A stretch of 64,000 nt of DNA from MGIIb-O1 sp002457595 (GCA_045568115.1 JBJLBO010000005.1:434001-498000), one strand, 5' to 3'; counted from the first letter of the stretch, positions 51,475-61,269 are shown. Program-made: numbers and translations. The notes: generated from the letters alone by a model not told the origin.

Positions 51475-54102
51475 TCAAAAATCAAACAAAGTTTGTTGAC
51501 GAGAACCTGCCAGTAACTCTTTTTCATCCCAACCGAAGGCCTCAGTAACGCGTCCTAAAGCGGTCGCGAGGCGCCTTGCATAAAACTCAGAATCATACTT
51601 TGGAGGATCTACTTCTAACTCATCAACCATCCAAGCTTCTACACGCATGGGTGATTGTTTCGAATCGGTAACAATCCATCCAACTTTCATTCCAGGAGTG
51701 AATCCAAGACCAGCCTCAATCCTTTGTTTTGCTGTGCGTACGTATGGAAGACTGTCTGGATTTTTGTAAACTCGGTGGAAATCAACACTACCGTCGCGGC
51801 GCAAGTTACCTTTGCATGAGCGTGAGATTACTAAATCTGCAACATCAACATCTCGTGCTCTAACATCATCAATAACACGTTTTGTCAACTCTACTGATGA
51901 CCAAGTTTCATTTTCTAATATCAACTCAAACATTTCAGTCATTGTACGTGACAATAGACGAAAAGAGTCCGTCCTACGAACTTCGTAGCCTCGTATCAGA
52001 AGTTCTTCTCTCGGCCAAATCATGCGACCAACATAGCGCTTCTTTGCTCCGTGACTAAAGAAAGCTGAGAGAGCGGTTTCGAACTCAAGTTCAGCACCTT
52101 CTCTAGTAAATCGGGAGGCAAGCGAGTCACCAAATCGCAGAGTCTCATCCTTAGCAGCCTTCCAATCAGCATAAACTAGAGATTCTTCATCTGGTTTGTT
52201 TATTGGCGAATCTCTTTCCACAGGAGCTTGAACAAATATCGAATCTGTATCTGAGTAAACAACGGGGTAACCATCATCCTCAACTTTAGTGATAATGCTA
52301 CGGATATTGTGACGAGCCCATTCAGTAATACTAGCTCCAAGGTCGGGGTGAGTAAAACGATAGAAACTAGAAGCGAAAACACCGTAGAATGAATTCATCA
52401 GAATCTTTACCGCATATTGTAACTGATCGTGAAGGAACGCAGAATCATTATCTCCTGTTTCATTGGCAACCTTTAGTTCGGCTTTATAGTGATCTCTTTG
52501 GGCCATTAATTGAGCCAGTAAGCGGGGCACTAAGCCGCGTCGCTCTTCACTTGATCTATATCGAGTATTAGTGGTAGGTGAAGAATTGTATGAGGCATTC
52601 TCTGAACCGTCTCTAACAAGAGTAGTGGAACAGATATTCTGAGCTATCATAATTGAGGGGTACATCGATTTGAAATCAAGGACTGCAATCCAAGGCTTGA
52701 GTCCTGGCTCGACTTCGTGAACGTATCCACCAGCAATTTGATCTCGCCTTCTTGGACCAGATTTCGTAGTTGGCACGGAAATGTTTTCACGGTCCGCAAG
52801 GCGAATGACAAGTGAATCAATCCATTGACTGGTTGTGCCAGTAGCAGCGGTGTCGACAGTGGTTTTTGCAACAGCAGCTAGGGCTTCCTTACGAGCGATA
52901 GATTGTAGATGATTCAGGATGTCTAAGGGTAGGTGAGTATCTCTAACACAATATTCCATAACTTCGTCAGGACGATTGGCCCATTCCTCATCCATCTTGC
53001 TTGCATCAACATCCAGTTTTGATTTGTCATCGTCATCAGGCCAAAGCATGTTAGCAACGAAGCGAAGCGACTCCCGCTCTGGACGTAGTGTTTGGCGAAC
53101 CTGCCACCAAGCATCTATTGGGATTCTTCCTGTAAGTCGCCAAACCCTATTTGTAGCGCGAACTGGTTTCAATCGCTTGGCCTCAGACTCAACAGCGGGA
53201 ACTCGACCCCAGCCGCACAATGCGGCTTGCTCAAAACGAGATTTGCCAGCATGTTCCTCTGCTCTCTCAATGATTCTAGGCAAATCGAAGTTATCGATAT
53301 TGTACCCAGTAATGAAATCAGGGTCTTCATCACGAACCAAGCGTGTCAAACCCTCGAGAATATCCTTTTCATCACCTCTAAATTCATGCTCAGTGCGTTG
53401 ATTTCCCCTCTCAATTACCGCAGCTGCACAAAGTATAGTATTGTGTTTAATACTCGTTTCCAAATCAAAAGAAAAAGTGACAAAAGGAGCAGGGAAGGGT
53501 TCGGTTTGGCTAAGATCTTCAAGCGAACAAGCGATAACCATGTCACAGGGATATAATCCAGATCCACCGAAACTACGAATCCTTTCAGCAGCCTCAACGC
53601 GCCCTCCCTCAAATGTGGATCGGAATTCTTCAGGTGCCCTATCTCCAGCCCACATTACTTCGCCTGATGCAATAATGTGAGGACCAAGGTCTAAATCGAG
53701 TAAAAGGCGGTGAACAAACAGGATATCGGCACTAGAAATTGACCAATCACTCTCCAATCTTTTCCTAAGATTTCTAATTCTATATGGTTGATTAACCTCT
53801 ACTTTCCAGTGAGGTTTAACCCCTAACTCAGTCCATTTTTCAACTGGTTCGCCGATTGAGATGACCTCATCCATTTGACGAATAAATTCTAGATTTTCAC
53901 TAACTCCCACAGCAGTTCCGGGTCTTCCTGACGGTGAAATTTCGAGATACGGATGTAATCCTTCAACTAGTAAAACAACCGAATGCCCATCACGAGCGCG
54001 ACACCATAACTCAACTGTAGTTCGTGGCGGTGTACTCTCAACCGCCTGATAGGAACCAGAGACAATACACATCTCACCTTCCCAGCGCATGACGATACCC
54101 AT
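51475..54102 (-). CDS. polB: DNA polymerase B
   Basis: An 875-residue family B replicative or repair DNA polymerase. The 3'-5' exonuclease motifs are FDLETS (about residue 212) and GYNIDNFDLP. The polymerase motifs are DFKSMYPSIM, KILMNSFYGVF and YSDTDSIFV (about 615). A C-terminal PIP box, QQTLFDF at the last seven residues, binds PCNA. No intein is present at the conserved polymerase motifs. A GTG one codon upstream (54105) is also in frame. It is divergent from BCAT with a short gap. Confidence 0.96.
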   Translation of the reverse strand: MGIVMRWEGEMCIVSGSYQAVESTPPRTTVELWCRARDGHSVVLLVEGLHPYLEISPSGRPGTAVGVSENLEFIRQMDEVISIGEPVEKWTELGVKPHWKVEVNQPYRIRNLRKRLESDWSISSADILFVHRLLLDLDLGPHIIASGEVMWAGDRAPEEFRSTFEGGRVEAAERIRSFGGSGLYPCDMVIACSLEDLSQTEPFPAPFVTFSFDLETSIKHNTILCAAAVIERGNQRTEHEFRGDEKDILEGLTRLVRDEDPDFITGYNIDNFDLPRIIERAEEHAGKSRFEQAALCGWGRVPAVESEAKRLKPVRATNRVWRLTGRIPIDAWWQVRQTLRPERESLRFVANMLWPDDDDKSKLDVDASKMDEEWANRPDEVMEYCVRDTHLPLDILNHLQSIARKEALAAVAKTTVDTAATGTTSQWIDSLVIRLADRENISVPTTKSGPRRRDQIAGGYVHEVEPGLKPWIAVLDFKSMYPSIMIAQNICSTTLVRDGSENASYNSSPTTNTRYRSSEERRGLVPRLLAQLMAQRDHYKAELKVANETGDNDSAFLHDQLQYAVKILMNSFYGVFASSFYRFTHPDLGASITEWARHNIRSIITKVEDDGYPVVYSDTDSIFVQAPVERDSPINKPDEESLVYADWKAAKDETLRFGDSLASRFTREGAELEFETALSAFFSHGAKKRYVGRMIWPREELLIRGYEVRRTDSFRLLSRTMTEMFELILENETWSSVELTKRVIDDVRARDVDVADLVISRSCKGNLRRDGSVDFHRVYKNPDSLPYVRTAKQRIEAGLGFTPGMKVGWIVTDSKQSPMRVEAWMVDELEVDPPKYDSEFYARRLATALGRVTEAFGWDEKELLAGSRQQTLFDF

Positions 54103-54131
54103 CACAGCGTGGGACTGTCTGCAATCAACCC

Positions 54132-55250
54132 TTGTGCGAACGTTCGGAACAGGGTTTTGAGTCTGTTTGGCCGGAATTGTTGAAAGCCGTGTGCGCTCCC
54201 TCTATCACAATAGGGGTTGCGTGGTTGTTGGAAGATGTTGAGCCAGCCATTGATTGGGACAGTTTGACATTCAGTTTCACGAAGACGGATCGTATGTACT
54301 ACGTCACCTGTAAATTAGGTGAAGAATGGGAACCTGGAGTCATGCAAGATTTCCAAGACCTAGTCATGTCACCTGCTGCTGGTGTAATCAATTATGGTCA
54401 AGGATTGTTTGAAGGAATGAAAGCACGGCGAGCCCCCGATGGTAGGATACTTCTATTCAGACCAGAACTAAATGCTCGACGTTCAGCAGATGGTTGTCGA
54501 AGATTAGGAATGCCTCCAGTTAGTGAAGAAATGTTTCTTGATGCGGTGTACGAAGTAGTCCGACAGAATGAGAGATGGGTTCCTCCAAATGGCCGTGGTG
54601 AATTGTATGTCCGGCCCCTCATATTTGGCAGTGGAGAAATTCTTGGTGTTGCTCCTGCCCCTGAATACACCTTCCTCGTTTACGCAGTTCCTGTTGGACC
54701 GTACTTCAAAGGTGGATTGAACCCCATTTCACTCAAAGTTTCAGATGAATTTCATCGAGCTGCACCGGGTGGTTCAGGTGGAGTCAAAGCAATTGGAAAT
54801 TATGCACCGGGTATGATGCCCTCAAAGAAAGCGAAAGCAGAAGGTTATGCCGAAATTATCTATCTAGATGCTGTAGAACATCGATATGTCGAAGAAGTTG
54901 GAGCAGCCAACTTCTTCTGCGTCAAGGATAATGTTCTCTATACTCCCGAATTAACCGGCACAATTCTGCCTGGAATAACCAGACTTTCAACCATTGAACT
55001 AGCCCGTTCATTGGGTTACGAGGTTCATGAAACAAAAGTTGACATCGAATTTGCTATGCAGGCCGATGAAGCATTCTGCGCAGGTACTGCTGCCGTGATT
55101 TCACCTATTGGTAAGATTGAGCAGAGTGGAAAAGTGGCAGAATATTGTGAAGGTGAAATAGGCCCAATAACTCGCCAATTGTACGATGCTCTGACCGCTA
55201 TCCAAGAAGGACGTGCAGAGGATCCATTCGGCTGGACGCCTTCGGTCTGA
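54132..55250 (+). CDS. ilvE: Branched-chain amino acid aminotransferase
   Basis: A PLP enzyme of fold type IV that makes and breaks leucine, isoleucine and valine. GLFEGMKARRAPDGRI and ELYVRPLIFGSG are substrate-region landmarks. The Schiff-base lysine is in GVKAIGNYAPGM (about residue 219 from the longest start), and EVGAANFF and ITRLSTIELARSLGYEV follow. The layout is that of the longer eukaryote-like BCAT type. No ATG lies near the N-terminus, so the start is a TTG or GTG between 54132 and about 54230; the longest frame is listed. Confidence 0.9.
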   Translation: MCERSEQGFESVWPELLKAVCAPSITIGVAWLLEDVEPAIDWDSLTFSFTKTDRMYYVTCKLGEEWEPGVMQDFQDLVMSPAAGVINYGQGLFEGMKARRAPDGRILLFRPELNARRSADGCRRLGMPPVSEEMFLDAVYEVVRQNERWVPPNGRGELYVRPLIFGSGEILGVAPAPEYTFLVYAVPVGPYFKGGLNPISLKVSDEFHRAAPGGSGGVKAIGNYAPGMMPSKKAKAEGYAEIIYLDAVEHRYVEEVGAANFFCVKDNVLYTPELTGTILPGITRLSTIELARSLGYEVHETKVDIEFAMQADEAFCAGTAAVISPIGKIEQSGKVAEYCEGEIGPITRQLYDALTAIQEGRAEDPFGWTPSV

Positions 55251-55322
55251 GAATCGTCTTTATTGACTCTAAACAGTTCCTACAATAGTCAACATTGAAG
55301 GGTGACTGCTCAAGCAACAAGC

Positions 55323-55880
55323 ATGGTTGTCCAGTCTGTTCTAGATGATTGGATAGAGGTCAAGGAAATTCCCACATTAGAAGAGCAAGCCCGCGAGGTA
55401 ATTGCTACAATGAGAAGTATTCAGGAATTGGCAATGTTGCCTGTGAATGAATTAGAAAAAATTCCATTGGGAAGATTAAGAAAAAACGCAAATCGATTGC
55501 ATGCAGTTTGCCGTTACAAGAAAGGCGTGCGTAAGAAAAATGCACTGAGTCCGAATGATGTAAGATGCATAGACGTACATCCTGAGTCTTTGACAAAAGA
55601 ATGGACAAGATACACCAAATTTTTGTTATTCCACGAATATCTTCACGCGTTAGGATTCTCAAAACATAACCGAGAATTCCGGCAGATGGAATCGCTATGG
55701 CCTGACAGAGAAGCACAGGAAATGGGTTCAGATTTTGCTGAACACCTACGGAAAAGATCGGCTAAGTGGATTTGGAAATGTCCTTCTTGTGAAATTGAAC
55801 ACCTACGTGCTAGGCGTAGTAATGGACGCTACCGATGTAGGAATTGCAAACTTATTCTAAAGGACATTGAAAATCAGTGA
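55323..55880 (+). CDS. SprT-like zinc metalloprotease
   Basis: A 185-residue protein. The metallopeptidase motif HEYLHALGFSKHNREF (HExxH with a downstream His) lies near residues 104-119, and a C-terminal zinc ribbon has CPSC and CRNC. The arrangement fits the SprT/Spartan family. Eukaryotic Spartan degrades DNA-protein crosslinks; archaeal and bacterial SprT proteins are less studied. A GTG start at 55302 is an alternative. Confidence 0.85.
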   Translation: MVVQSVLDDWIEVKEIPTLEEQAREVIATMRSIQELAMLPVNELEKIPLGRLRKNANRLHAVCRYKKGVRKKNALSPNDVRCIDVHPESLTKEWTRYTKFLLFHEYLHALGFSKHNREFRQMESLWPDREAQEMGSDFAEHLRKRSAKWIWKCPSCEIEHLRARRSNGRYRCRNCKLILKDIENQ

Positions 55881-55925
55881 ATCAGAGGGTACCCTCTGAC
55901 TCGTATGTGAGACAAAGGGCCCCCT

Positions 55926-56198
55926 ATGATTCAAGGTACACGACACCATCCGTTCAACATGGCTCGGATGACGGACGACATCCCAATCGAGGTAGCCGAG
56001 CAACTGGGTCACTATGTCTATCTCTATATCGATCCAAGAAACGATTCGATTCAATACATCGGGAAGGGTGTAGGAAGTAGAGCTCTTTCCCATCTTTCCG
56101 ATGACAGTGATTCCGAGAAAGTTGTCTGGATTAACGAACTCAAGAATCAGGGCCTATCACCTCGAATTGAAATCGCTCCGCTACAATCTTCGAGATAG
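55926..56198 (+). CDS. GIY-YIG domain protein, N-terminal part (frameshifted gene)
   Basis: This part carries the GIY-YIG core, YVYLYIDPRNDSIQYIGKG (about residues 30-48) with the conserved Tyr-Val-Tyr and Tyr-Ile-Gly pair, then GSRALSHL. The frame fails after RIEIA. Deleting one C of the CC at 56178-56179 restores RIEIARYNLRDSAEALAVES and gives a 257-residue protein. This is a LEM-3-like GIY-YIG nuclease-type domain. Possible starts are 55926, 55959 and 55968. Confidence 0.75.
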   Translation: MIQGTRHHPFNMARMTDDIPIEVAEQLGHYVYLYIDPRNDSIQYIGKGVGSRALSHLSDDSDSEKVVWINELKNQGLSPRIEIAPLQSSR

Positions 56199-56700
56199 TG
56201 CCGAGGCGCTCGCAGTTGAGTCTGCTGCTATCGACTTGATTGGAGTAAAGAATCTGAAAAATGTGGTTCGTGGCCATAAAGCAGATCAGTTTGGTCGGAT
56301 GAATATCAATGAAATCCGTTCAAGACTGGCTTCTGAAGATGCTGAAATTAATGATCCTGTTATTCTTGTGAGAATTAATCGAACTTTCAAATCCGGAATG
56401 GATGATGATGACGTGTATGAAATTACTAGAGGGGTATGGAAGATGGGAGAGAGGAGAAATGGGGCGAAATACGCCATGGCCGTTTACAGGGGAATTGTAA
56501 GAGGTGTTTTCAGCATAGAAAAGTGGCATCCTGCAGGCTCTACAAAATACAATTGGAGAAAGGATGTATTCGATAATCCAGATAGATGGGAGTTCACTGG
56601 AAATGTGGCAAATCAGAAAATTCTTGACAAGTATATTTTCACTCGAGTACAATCATACCTTGGCAAATCTCAGAATTCAATAATTTACGTTAATTGTTAA
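56101..56700 (+). CDS. GIY-YIG domain protein, C-terminal part (frameshifted gene)
   Basis: The rest of the protein is in the +1 frame. It starts within the GIY-YIG fold (EALAVESAAIDLIG, where the glutamate is usually catalytic) and continues with a C-terminal domain of about 150 residues of unknown function, containing RINRTF and WKMGERRNGAKYAMAVYRG. The ATG at 56101 is not a natural start. No partner gene is adjacent. Confidence 0.72.
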   Translation: MTVIPRKLSGLTNSRIRAYHLELKSLRYNLRDSAEALAVESAAIDLIGVKNLKNVVRGHKADQFGRMNINEIRSRLASEDAEINDPVILVRINRTFKSGMDDDDVYEITRGVWKMGERRNGAKYAMAVYRGIVRGVFSIEKWHPAGSTKYNWRKDVFDNPDRWEFTGNVANQKILDKYIFTRVQSYLGKSQNSIIYVNC

Positions 56701-56807
56701 AATCAATGGTCTTTCAGTGAGCCGAATCAGACCCTACCGTCTGAAGCGCGAGATTACCCAGCCGGCTGAATAATCGGCCGAGCAAGGCCTCAATGGAATC
56801 GCACTGC

Positions 56808-57692
56808 CTAAAATCCAAGATCTCCGAGGTCGACGTCACTGTTCATATTGATTCTGACTGGGAAAGCCAACGACACCCCACTCTCATCAAATCGTCGAAG
56901 AATTTCACCGACAAAGAAGGACTTTGACGGACGCATCTTTCGAGCATTATTGACATAATATCGGATTTCCATGATAACTTCTTGGTCCCCGAAATCGCGC
57001 AGTACAACCTCTGGCGGTTTCGGCGTCTTGCTGATATCAGGATGATTTTCCGCAATATCTATGATGATTTCTTCAGCTTTCGATACATTAGACCAGGTAG
57101 GAATCAGACCCAGCCTAATCCGAACGCGTAATTCCATGTCGGCACTGTGGCTGAAATTTGCTACTGTATCATTGGTCAGCAATTTGTTGGGAATAGTTAG
57201 CATCACCCCATCAGTAGAGCGCACGACCGTGGTACGCAGGCCAATTTCGATAACATCACCCCAACTACTGTAAATGCCACCGAGCTTCTTTGGCAAAAGT
57301 ATGCGCTCGCCTTCTCGGAACGGTCTGTCGACGATGACGAATATACCCGCAATGATATTCTCCATGGTGTCCTGAGCGGCGAAGGCGACAGCCAGTCCAA
57401 GAATTCCCAATGCGGCGACGATGCCGGTCACATTGATGCCCAATTCATTTGCAGCGGTGAGGATTACTAAAGCCCACATCAACAGAACGGCGATTCGAAA
57501 AATAAAATTTTCAAGGGCTTCGTCGAACTCGGTTTTGTCAAATAATCTGCGCAGATAGCGCTTGGCGATACTGATAAGCGGAATGCCGATTACGAATATG
57601 ATCAGTGCCGAAACCGGAGCAGTGGCAAGTATCTCAGTCGCACAGGTATATGTTGGTTCAAAGCTAGTGGGAAGGGCACCGAGGCAACTCAT
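56808..57692 (-). CDS. mscS: Small-conductance mechanosensitive channel (MscS)
   Basis: A 294-residue membrane protein with about three transmembrane helices. The pore-lining region reads GLAVAFAAQDTMENIIAGIF and is followed by the beta domain (RPFREGERI ... GDVIEIGLRTTVVRSTDGV) and a C-terminal alpha/beta domain. It releases solutes when membrane tension rises on osmotic downshift. Confidence 0.93.
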   Translation of the reverse strand: MSCLGALPTSFEPTYTCATEILATAPVSALIIFVIGIPLISIAKRYLRRLFDKTEFDEALENFIFRIAVLLMWALVILTAANELGINVTGIVAALGILGLAVAFAAQDTMENIIAGIFVIVDRPFREGERILLPKKLGGIYSSWGDVIEIGLRTTVVRSTDGVMLTIPNKLLTNDTVANFSHSADMELRVRIRLGLIPTWSNVSKAEEIIIDIAENHPDISKTPKPPEVVLRDFGDQEVIMEIRYYVNNARKMRPSKSFFVGEILRRFDESGVSLAFPVRINMNSDVDLGDLGF

Positions 57693-57812
57693 TGTGAGTC
57701 CCCCGGTACAGGCGGCTCAATAGCCTACCCTTCCGATTACGGATGGAAGAGGAAAGCAGCCCCAAGAATTAGACTAGGAAACTATCAATATCCATCTATT
57801 GCACGGAACCTC

Positions 57813-58142
57813 ATGGGAGTTTACGAACTAATGATGAAGGCAATGGAAGAAAGGGATGCGTCGCATTACACAAAGGTATTCCACGATGATTACGAATTCG
57901 TCCGCCACCAATCTGGGACCACTATGAATAAGACTCAGATGAGCGAGATGATGGTCAGTATGATGGCAAACACAAAAGTTGTGATTACCGAACCAAGATG
58001 TATCTATGAGAACGACGAAATCCTCGTCGAGCACTCAATGATGGATTTTCCTGATGGCACTAGAGAGGCTGTGATGGCGGTGCACACCAAAAAGGATGGA
58101 AAGGTCATTCGAACTGAAACCGGCGCGACTCTAATTCAATGA
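57813..58142 (+). CDS. SnoaL/NTF2-like protein
   Basis: A 109-residue protein with the layout of the NTF2-like cone fold: a helix (VYELMMKAMEERD), HDDYEFV, then strands VVITEPRCIYENDEILVEHS and TREAVMAVHTKKDGKVIRTE. Such proteins bind or modify small molecules; the substrate is unknown. An AT-rich box, CTATCAATATCC, lies about 25 bases upstream of the ATG. Confidence 0.7.
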   Translation: MGVYELMMKAMEERDASHYTKVFHDDYEFVRHQSGTTMNKTQMSEMMVSMMANTKVVITEPRCIYENDEILVEHSMMDFPDGTREAVMAVHTKKDGKVIRTETGATLIQ

Positions 58143-58177
58143 GAAATTCGGCACTCAGGGCCGTTGTTCGCTGCCGA

Positions 58178-59152
58178 TTAGGAAATTTTTCCCACTGAAG
58201 TTACTAATGCCTGCAGCCCCTCATTCTCTAATTGAGTAATCATCAAATCTAGAGATTCCGCGCTTCCTAATTCACGTGGTACAATTGCTATGCTTTCACC
58301 CAGCATACAAAGTAGAACTGCTACATCGCCCCCCATTCCAACTCTTTGTGCAGCATTTTTCCCTGCCTCAATTAGGCTTGATCTTGAAGCATCACTGGCT
58401 AATTGAGAATCTTTAGAAAATGATTCTGCACATTCAATTAATTCACTCCAGCGCGAAGAGTTCCATACCCCGCCTGAGAGTATTTTCATTTGTTCAGTTC
58501 CTGAATCAGTAATCAATTTCTTCCATTTTTCATTATCAATATATTCTGATGTGTGCCGACCAGGGTTTTCTCTCCAGGCTAGAACAATCGGAGTAGATTC
58601 GAACCATCCTTCTGCAACCCCTGGTCCATTTTCAAGATTAGAACCAGAGTAAGGAGAGCCTGGAATTAGCCTGCGCTCAACGCCTCCTGCAGAGAGAGCC
58701 GTCACATCACCAAGCCCTGTGGAATTCATTCTCTCTACTCTATGAGCGATTGAATAAGCTCTTCGCAGACTTTCCTCATGTGGTTGCCCTATTGCCCGTT
58801 GAAAAGCGCAGGCTGCGGCAATAGCACCTGCAGCTGACATCCCAAATCCTTGTGACGGAGGTAGGGTCATTTTGATTGCAACTTCCCAATTTAATTCAGA
58901 AAATTGAGGTATTTCCTGACAAAGTAGGTCAAGTACCTGTTGATACATGATTGAATCACCTTCACCAGACAGAAATCGTACATTGAGTGAGTACTCACCT
59001 TCTTGACCTCGAGCAATGGCTTCAACACCATCTGCGACACATATTCCGGCACCTAAACTACCCTGAAAATTAGGATCTTCAGACTGATCATCGACAGTGA
59101 ACAAAAGTGTCAGGTGTCCGCCACAGGCCCCTCGACCCAAAGCAACGGTCAT
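58178..59152 (-). CDS. Pantoate kinase
   Basis: A 324-residue GHMP-superfamily kinase. The ATP-binding motif LPPSQGFGMSAAGAIAAAC (about residues 97-115), SLGAGICVADGVEA and STGLGDVTALSAGG match the archaeal pantoate kinase, which with phosphopantothenate synthetase replaces the bacterial PanC/PanK route to CoA. It lies 41 bp downstream of the RNA polymerase subunit D gene. Confidence 0.88.
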   Translation of the reverse strand: MTVALGRGACGGHLTLLFTVDDQSEDPNFQGSLGAGICVADGVEAIARGQEGEYSLNVRFLSGEGDSIMYQQVLDLLCQEIPQFSELNWEVAIKMTLPPSQGFGMSAAGAIAAACAFQRAIGQPHEESLRRAYSIAHRVERMNSTGLGDVTALSAGGVERRLIPGSPYSGSNLENGPGVAEGWFESTPIVLAWRENPGRHTSEYIDNEKWKKLITDSGTEQMKILSGGVWNSSRWSELIECAESFSKDSQLASDASRSSLIEAGKNAAQRVGMGGDVAVLLCMLGESIAIVPRELGSAESLDLMITQLENEGLQALVTSVGKIS

Positions 59153-59193
59153 GCTATCTCATCCCGGCAACGGTGCAAGAATACTACGCTTAC

Positions 59194-60183
59194 TCAAAGT
59201 GCCGCAGAAAGGTCAACTTTGAGTGACTCAAAATTAGCAGATAGGGCTTCAGCAGCCTTCTTCATAGCAATCTGTGGTCCCATTGAGCCATCCGTTTCAA
59301 AACTAAAGATATATTCATCAGGAACTTCTTCTAGAGTGATTGCTTCCTTGAAAGTAACCTTCTCTTCTGTACCATCACCTACGTGATAGAGGTCCTTGAT
59401 TAGAGTCTGAACCTTTTTTATATCTTCGAGTTTGCCATCCTTATTGAAATCCTTAGCATTTATTGTCAGATTAAGATCCCAGAGAATTTTCGCCTTGGTC
59501 TTATTATTCAAAATTGCAATTTGTCGAGGTACGAATGTGACTCCACAAACCGGTGACCACTTTGCGTGTTCGCTACCCCTACCCATGACAGCGGTTGCGT
59601 AAAACTCAACCATCTGGCCTTTGGATAACTTGGTAATTGGTATACTTCGATAACGATCTGGAATCTCTAAACTTTGATCACCCAAGAAAACCATGTCACC
59701 AGCAGTAACAGTAGTTCCTTCTTCACTTCCAAAGGCCTTGCAAGTGTAAATCATATTACAGCTAGGGCAACCACGATCTTCTGGAACTAGGTCCTTACAG
59801 TTTGGACAGGATTCCTCAAAATGATACTCATCGTGATTTGTAGGGATTGGAATCATTGACAGACGTTGTGCAATCATCTCGTCCGGTAGCGGACCATTTG
59901 TTTCCCAGACAGCATAGTCAACATCCTCTTTTTCCAATTTCTTTCCACAATTGTCACAGCCACTTCCGCCAGAAGATTCGCGAGCAACTGCAGCAGGGTT
60001 CAGATGACTACATGAAAGACATAGATCGAAGGAACCCATTTGGAACCTTACTGTCTCGATAGCCATCTTTGGAGTGTTTGACATCATAGTACGGCGCAGA
60101 GCATTTGCAAAGGCACGATCTGTTCCTTTCAATAATACAACCATTTTCTCTTCGTCTTCTTCGATTACTTCTATTTTCACCAT
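59194..60183 (-). CDS. rpo3: DNA-directed RNA polymerase subunit D, with extra cysteine module
   Basis: A 329-residue RNA polymerase assembly subunit (Rpb3/alpha homologue). The N-terminus has TDRAFANALRRTMMSNTPKM (about residues 21-40) and the core LPDEMIAQRLSMIPIPTN (about 99-116). A second pair of CxxC motifs at Cys126/129 and Cys139/142 fits the zinc site known in Rpb3. An inserted module at about 55-80 has CLSC and CDNC, absent from the usual protein of about 265 residues. The start at 60183 (MVKIEVIEED) is chosen over a longer frame. Confidence 0.93.
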   Translation of the reverse strand: MVKIEVIEEDEEKMVVLLKGTDRAFANALRRTMMSNTPKMAIETVRFQMGSFDLCLSCSHLNPAAVARESSGGSGCDNCGKKLEKEDVDYAVWETNGPLPDEMIAQRLSMIPIPTNHDEYHFEESCPNCKDLVPEDRGCPSCNMIYTCKAFGSEEGTTVTAGDMVFLGDQSLEIPDRYRSIPITKLSKGQMVEFYATAVMGRGSEHAKWSPVCGVTFVPRQIAILNNKTKAKILWDLNLTINAKDFNKDGKLEDIKKVQTLIKDLYHVGDGTEEKVTFKEAITLEEVPDEYIFSFETDGSMGPQIAMKKAAEALSANFESLKVDLSAAL

Positions 60184-60193
60184 TGTAATCACC

Positions 60194-60574
60194 TCAGACC
60201 CTACGGCCTCTTCGTCCACCCTTCTTCTTTGTACCATCAGTTGGTATTGGAGTAACATCCTCGATTCGAGTGATGCTCATACCAGCACGAGTTAGAGAAC
60301 GTATCGCTGCAGTTGCGCCAGGCGCACTGTGTGATCCATTTCCTCCAGCTCCTCGATACTTGACAATCACTTGATCGAATTCCTTCTCTGTTAGCATCTC
60401 TGCGATGCGCTCAGCAGCACGAGTAGCAGCGAATTGACCTCCTGCATCGCTACCCTTCTTGGTTACCATTCCACCAGAGACCTTTGCTAATGTTTCAGCA
60501 CCAGTGAGATCTGTAGCAGTCATCAGCACATTGTTGTAAGTGCTTAGAATGTGTAAAATTGCCTTGTGACCCAT
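60194..60574 (-). CDS. rps11: Ribosomal protein uS11
   Basis: A 126-residue small-subunit protein. The core is HILSTYNNVLMTATDLTGAE, then VVKYRG-like and GSHSAPGATAAIRSLTRAG and the basic tail KKKGGRRGRRV. Its ATG at 60574 overlaps the stop of uS4 by one base. The rpo3 gene follows after a 10-bp gap. Confidence 0.96.
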   Translation of the reverse strand: MGHKAILHILSTYNNVLMTATDLTGAETLAKVSGGMVTKKGSDAGGQFAATRAAERIAEMLTEKEFDQVIVKYRGAGGNGSHSAPGATAAIRSLTRAGMSITRIEDVTPIPTDGTKKKGGRRGRRV

Positions 60575-61269
60575 CACTCATCAGCTCCTTCTGGAATTGT
60601 CTCTTCGACTGTAGGAGCTTCTGCGGCATCTGCCTTAATTTGTTTGACAAAATCGTCACTGTCAGTTGTAGCACGGATGCCACCAACCTCATCAATTTCC
60701 TCTTCTTCATCTGACACGCGTGTCATGCGAAGTTGTTCCATCTCAACACGGAATGGATGGTTTTCATCACCATAAGGTGAATTCGCGCTATAGTTAAGAG
60801 ATTCTTCTTCTATGCGCAGGATTTTGTAACCAGGAACTGTCATACGCTGTTGACCAATTGAGATATGACCATGAACAATCATATTTCGAGCGGCTCGCAT
60901 ACTAGGAGCTAGGCCACGATAGTAGACTACAGACTGTAGACGACGAGCAAGCATGTGCTCAACGGAAATCTGTAGAACATCATCAATGCTTGATCCCTCA
61001 GCCAACAATCCTTTGCGATACATTGATTCAACAAGATCACTCTTCTCACGAGCATAGTGACCCTCAGATGAATCAACCCGTCCTATGAGTTTCATTGCTT
61101 GATTTCGGTGACGGCGAAGAGCAGATTTCTCTCGCCAAATTTCTCGCATTCCACCAACCTTCTTCAGGCCGAACTGTTCTTTGAGTGCATGCTCTTCTTC
61201 TATTCGAGCAGCCTTCCAAGGGTGAGCTGGAGTCTGTGTCTTTGGTCGTGCAAATTTTGGATGACCCAT
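60574..61269 (-). CDS. rps4: Ribosomal protein uS4
   Basis: A 231-residue small-subunit assembly protein. The S4 RNA-binding domain reads APSMRAARNMIVHGHISIGQ (about residues 121-140). The C-terminal extension of about 50 residues is acidic and unusual for the family. It follows uS13 by 10 bp. Confidence 0.96.
   Translation of the reverse strand: MGHPKFARPKTQTPAHPWKAARIEEEHALKEQFGLKKVGGMREIWREKSALRRHRNQAMKLIGRVDSSEGHYAREKSDLVESMYRKGLLAEGSSIDDVLQISVEHMLARRLQSVVYYRGLAPSMRAARNMIVHGHISIGQQRMTVPGYKILRIEEESLNYSANSPYGDENHPFRVEMEQLRMTRVSDEEEEIDEVGGIRATTDSDDFVKQIKADAAEAPTVEETIPEGADE

Noticed and set aside
53415..53680. Frames on both strands inside PolB around the exonuclease region
   Set aside because: PolB has every family B motif in one uninterrupted frame, so these are shadows.
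46155..54102. Replication origin near GINS and PolB
   Set aside because: No orc1/cdc6 gene and no long AT-rich repeat cluster was seen.
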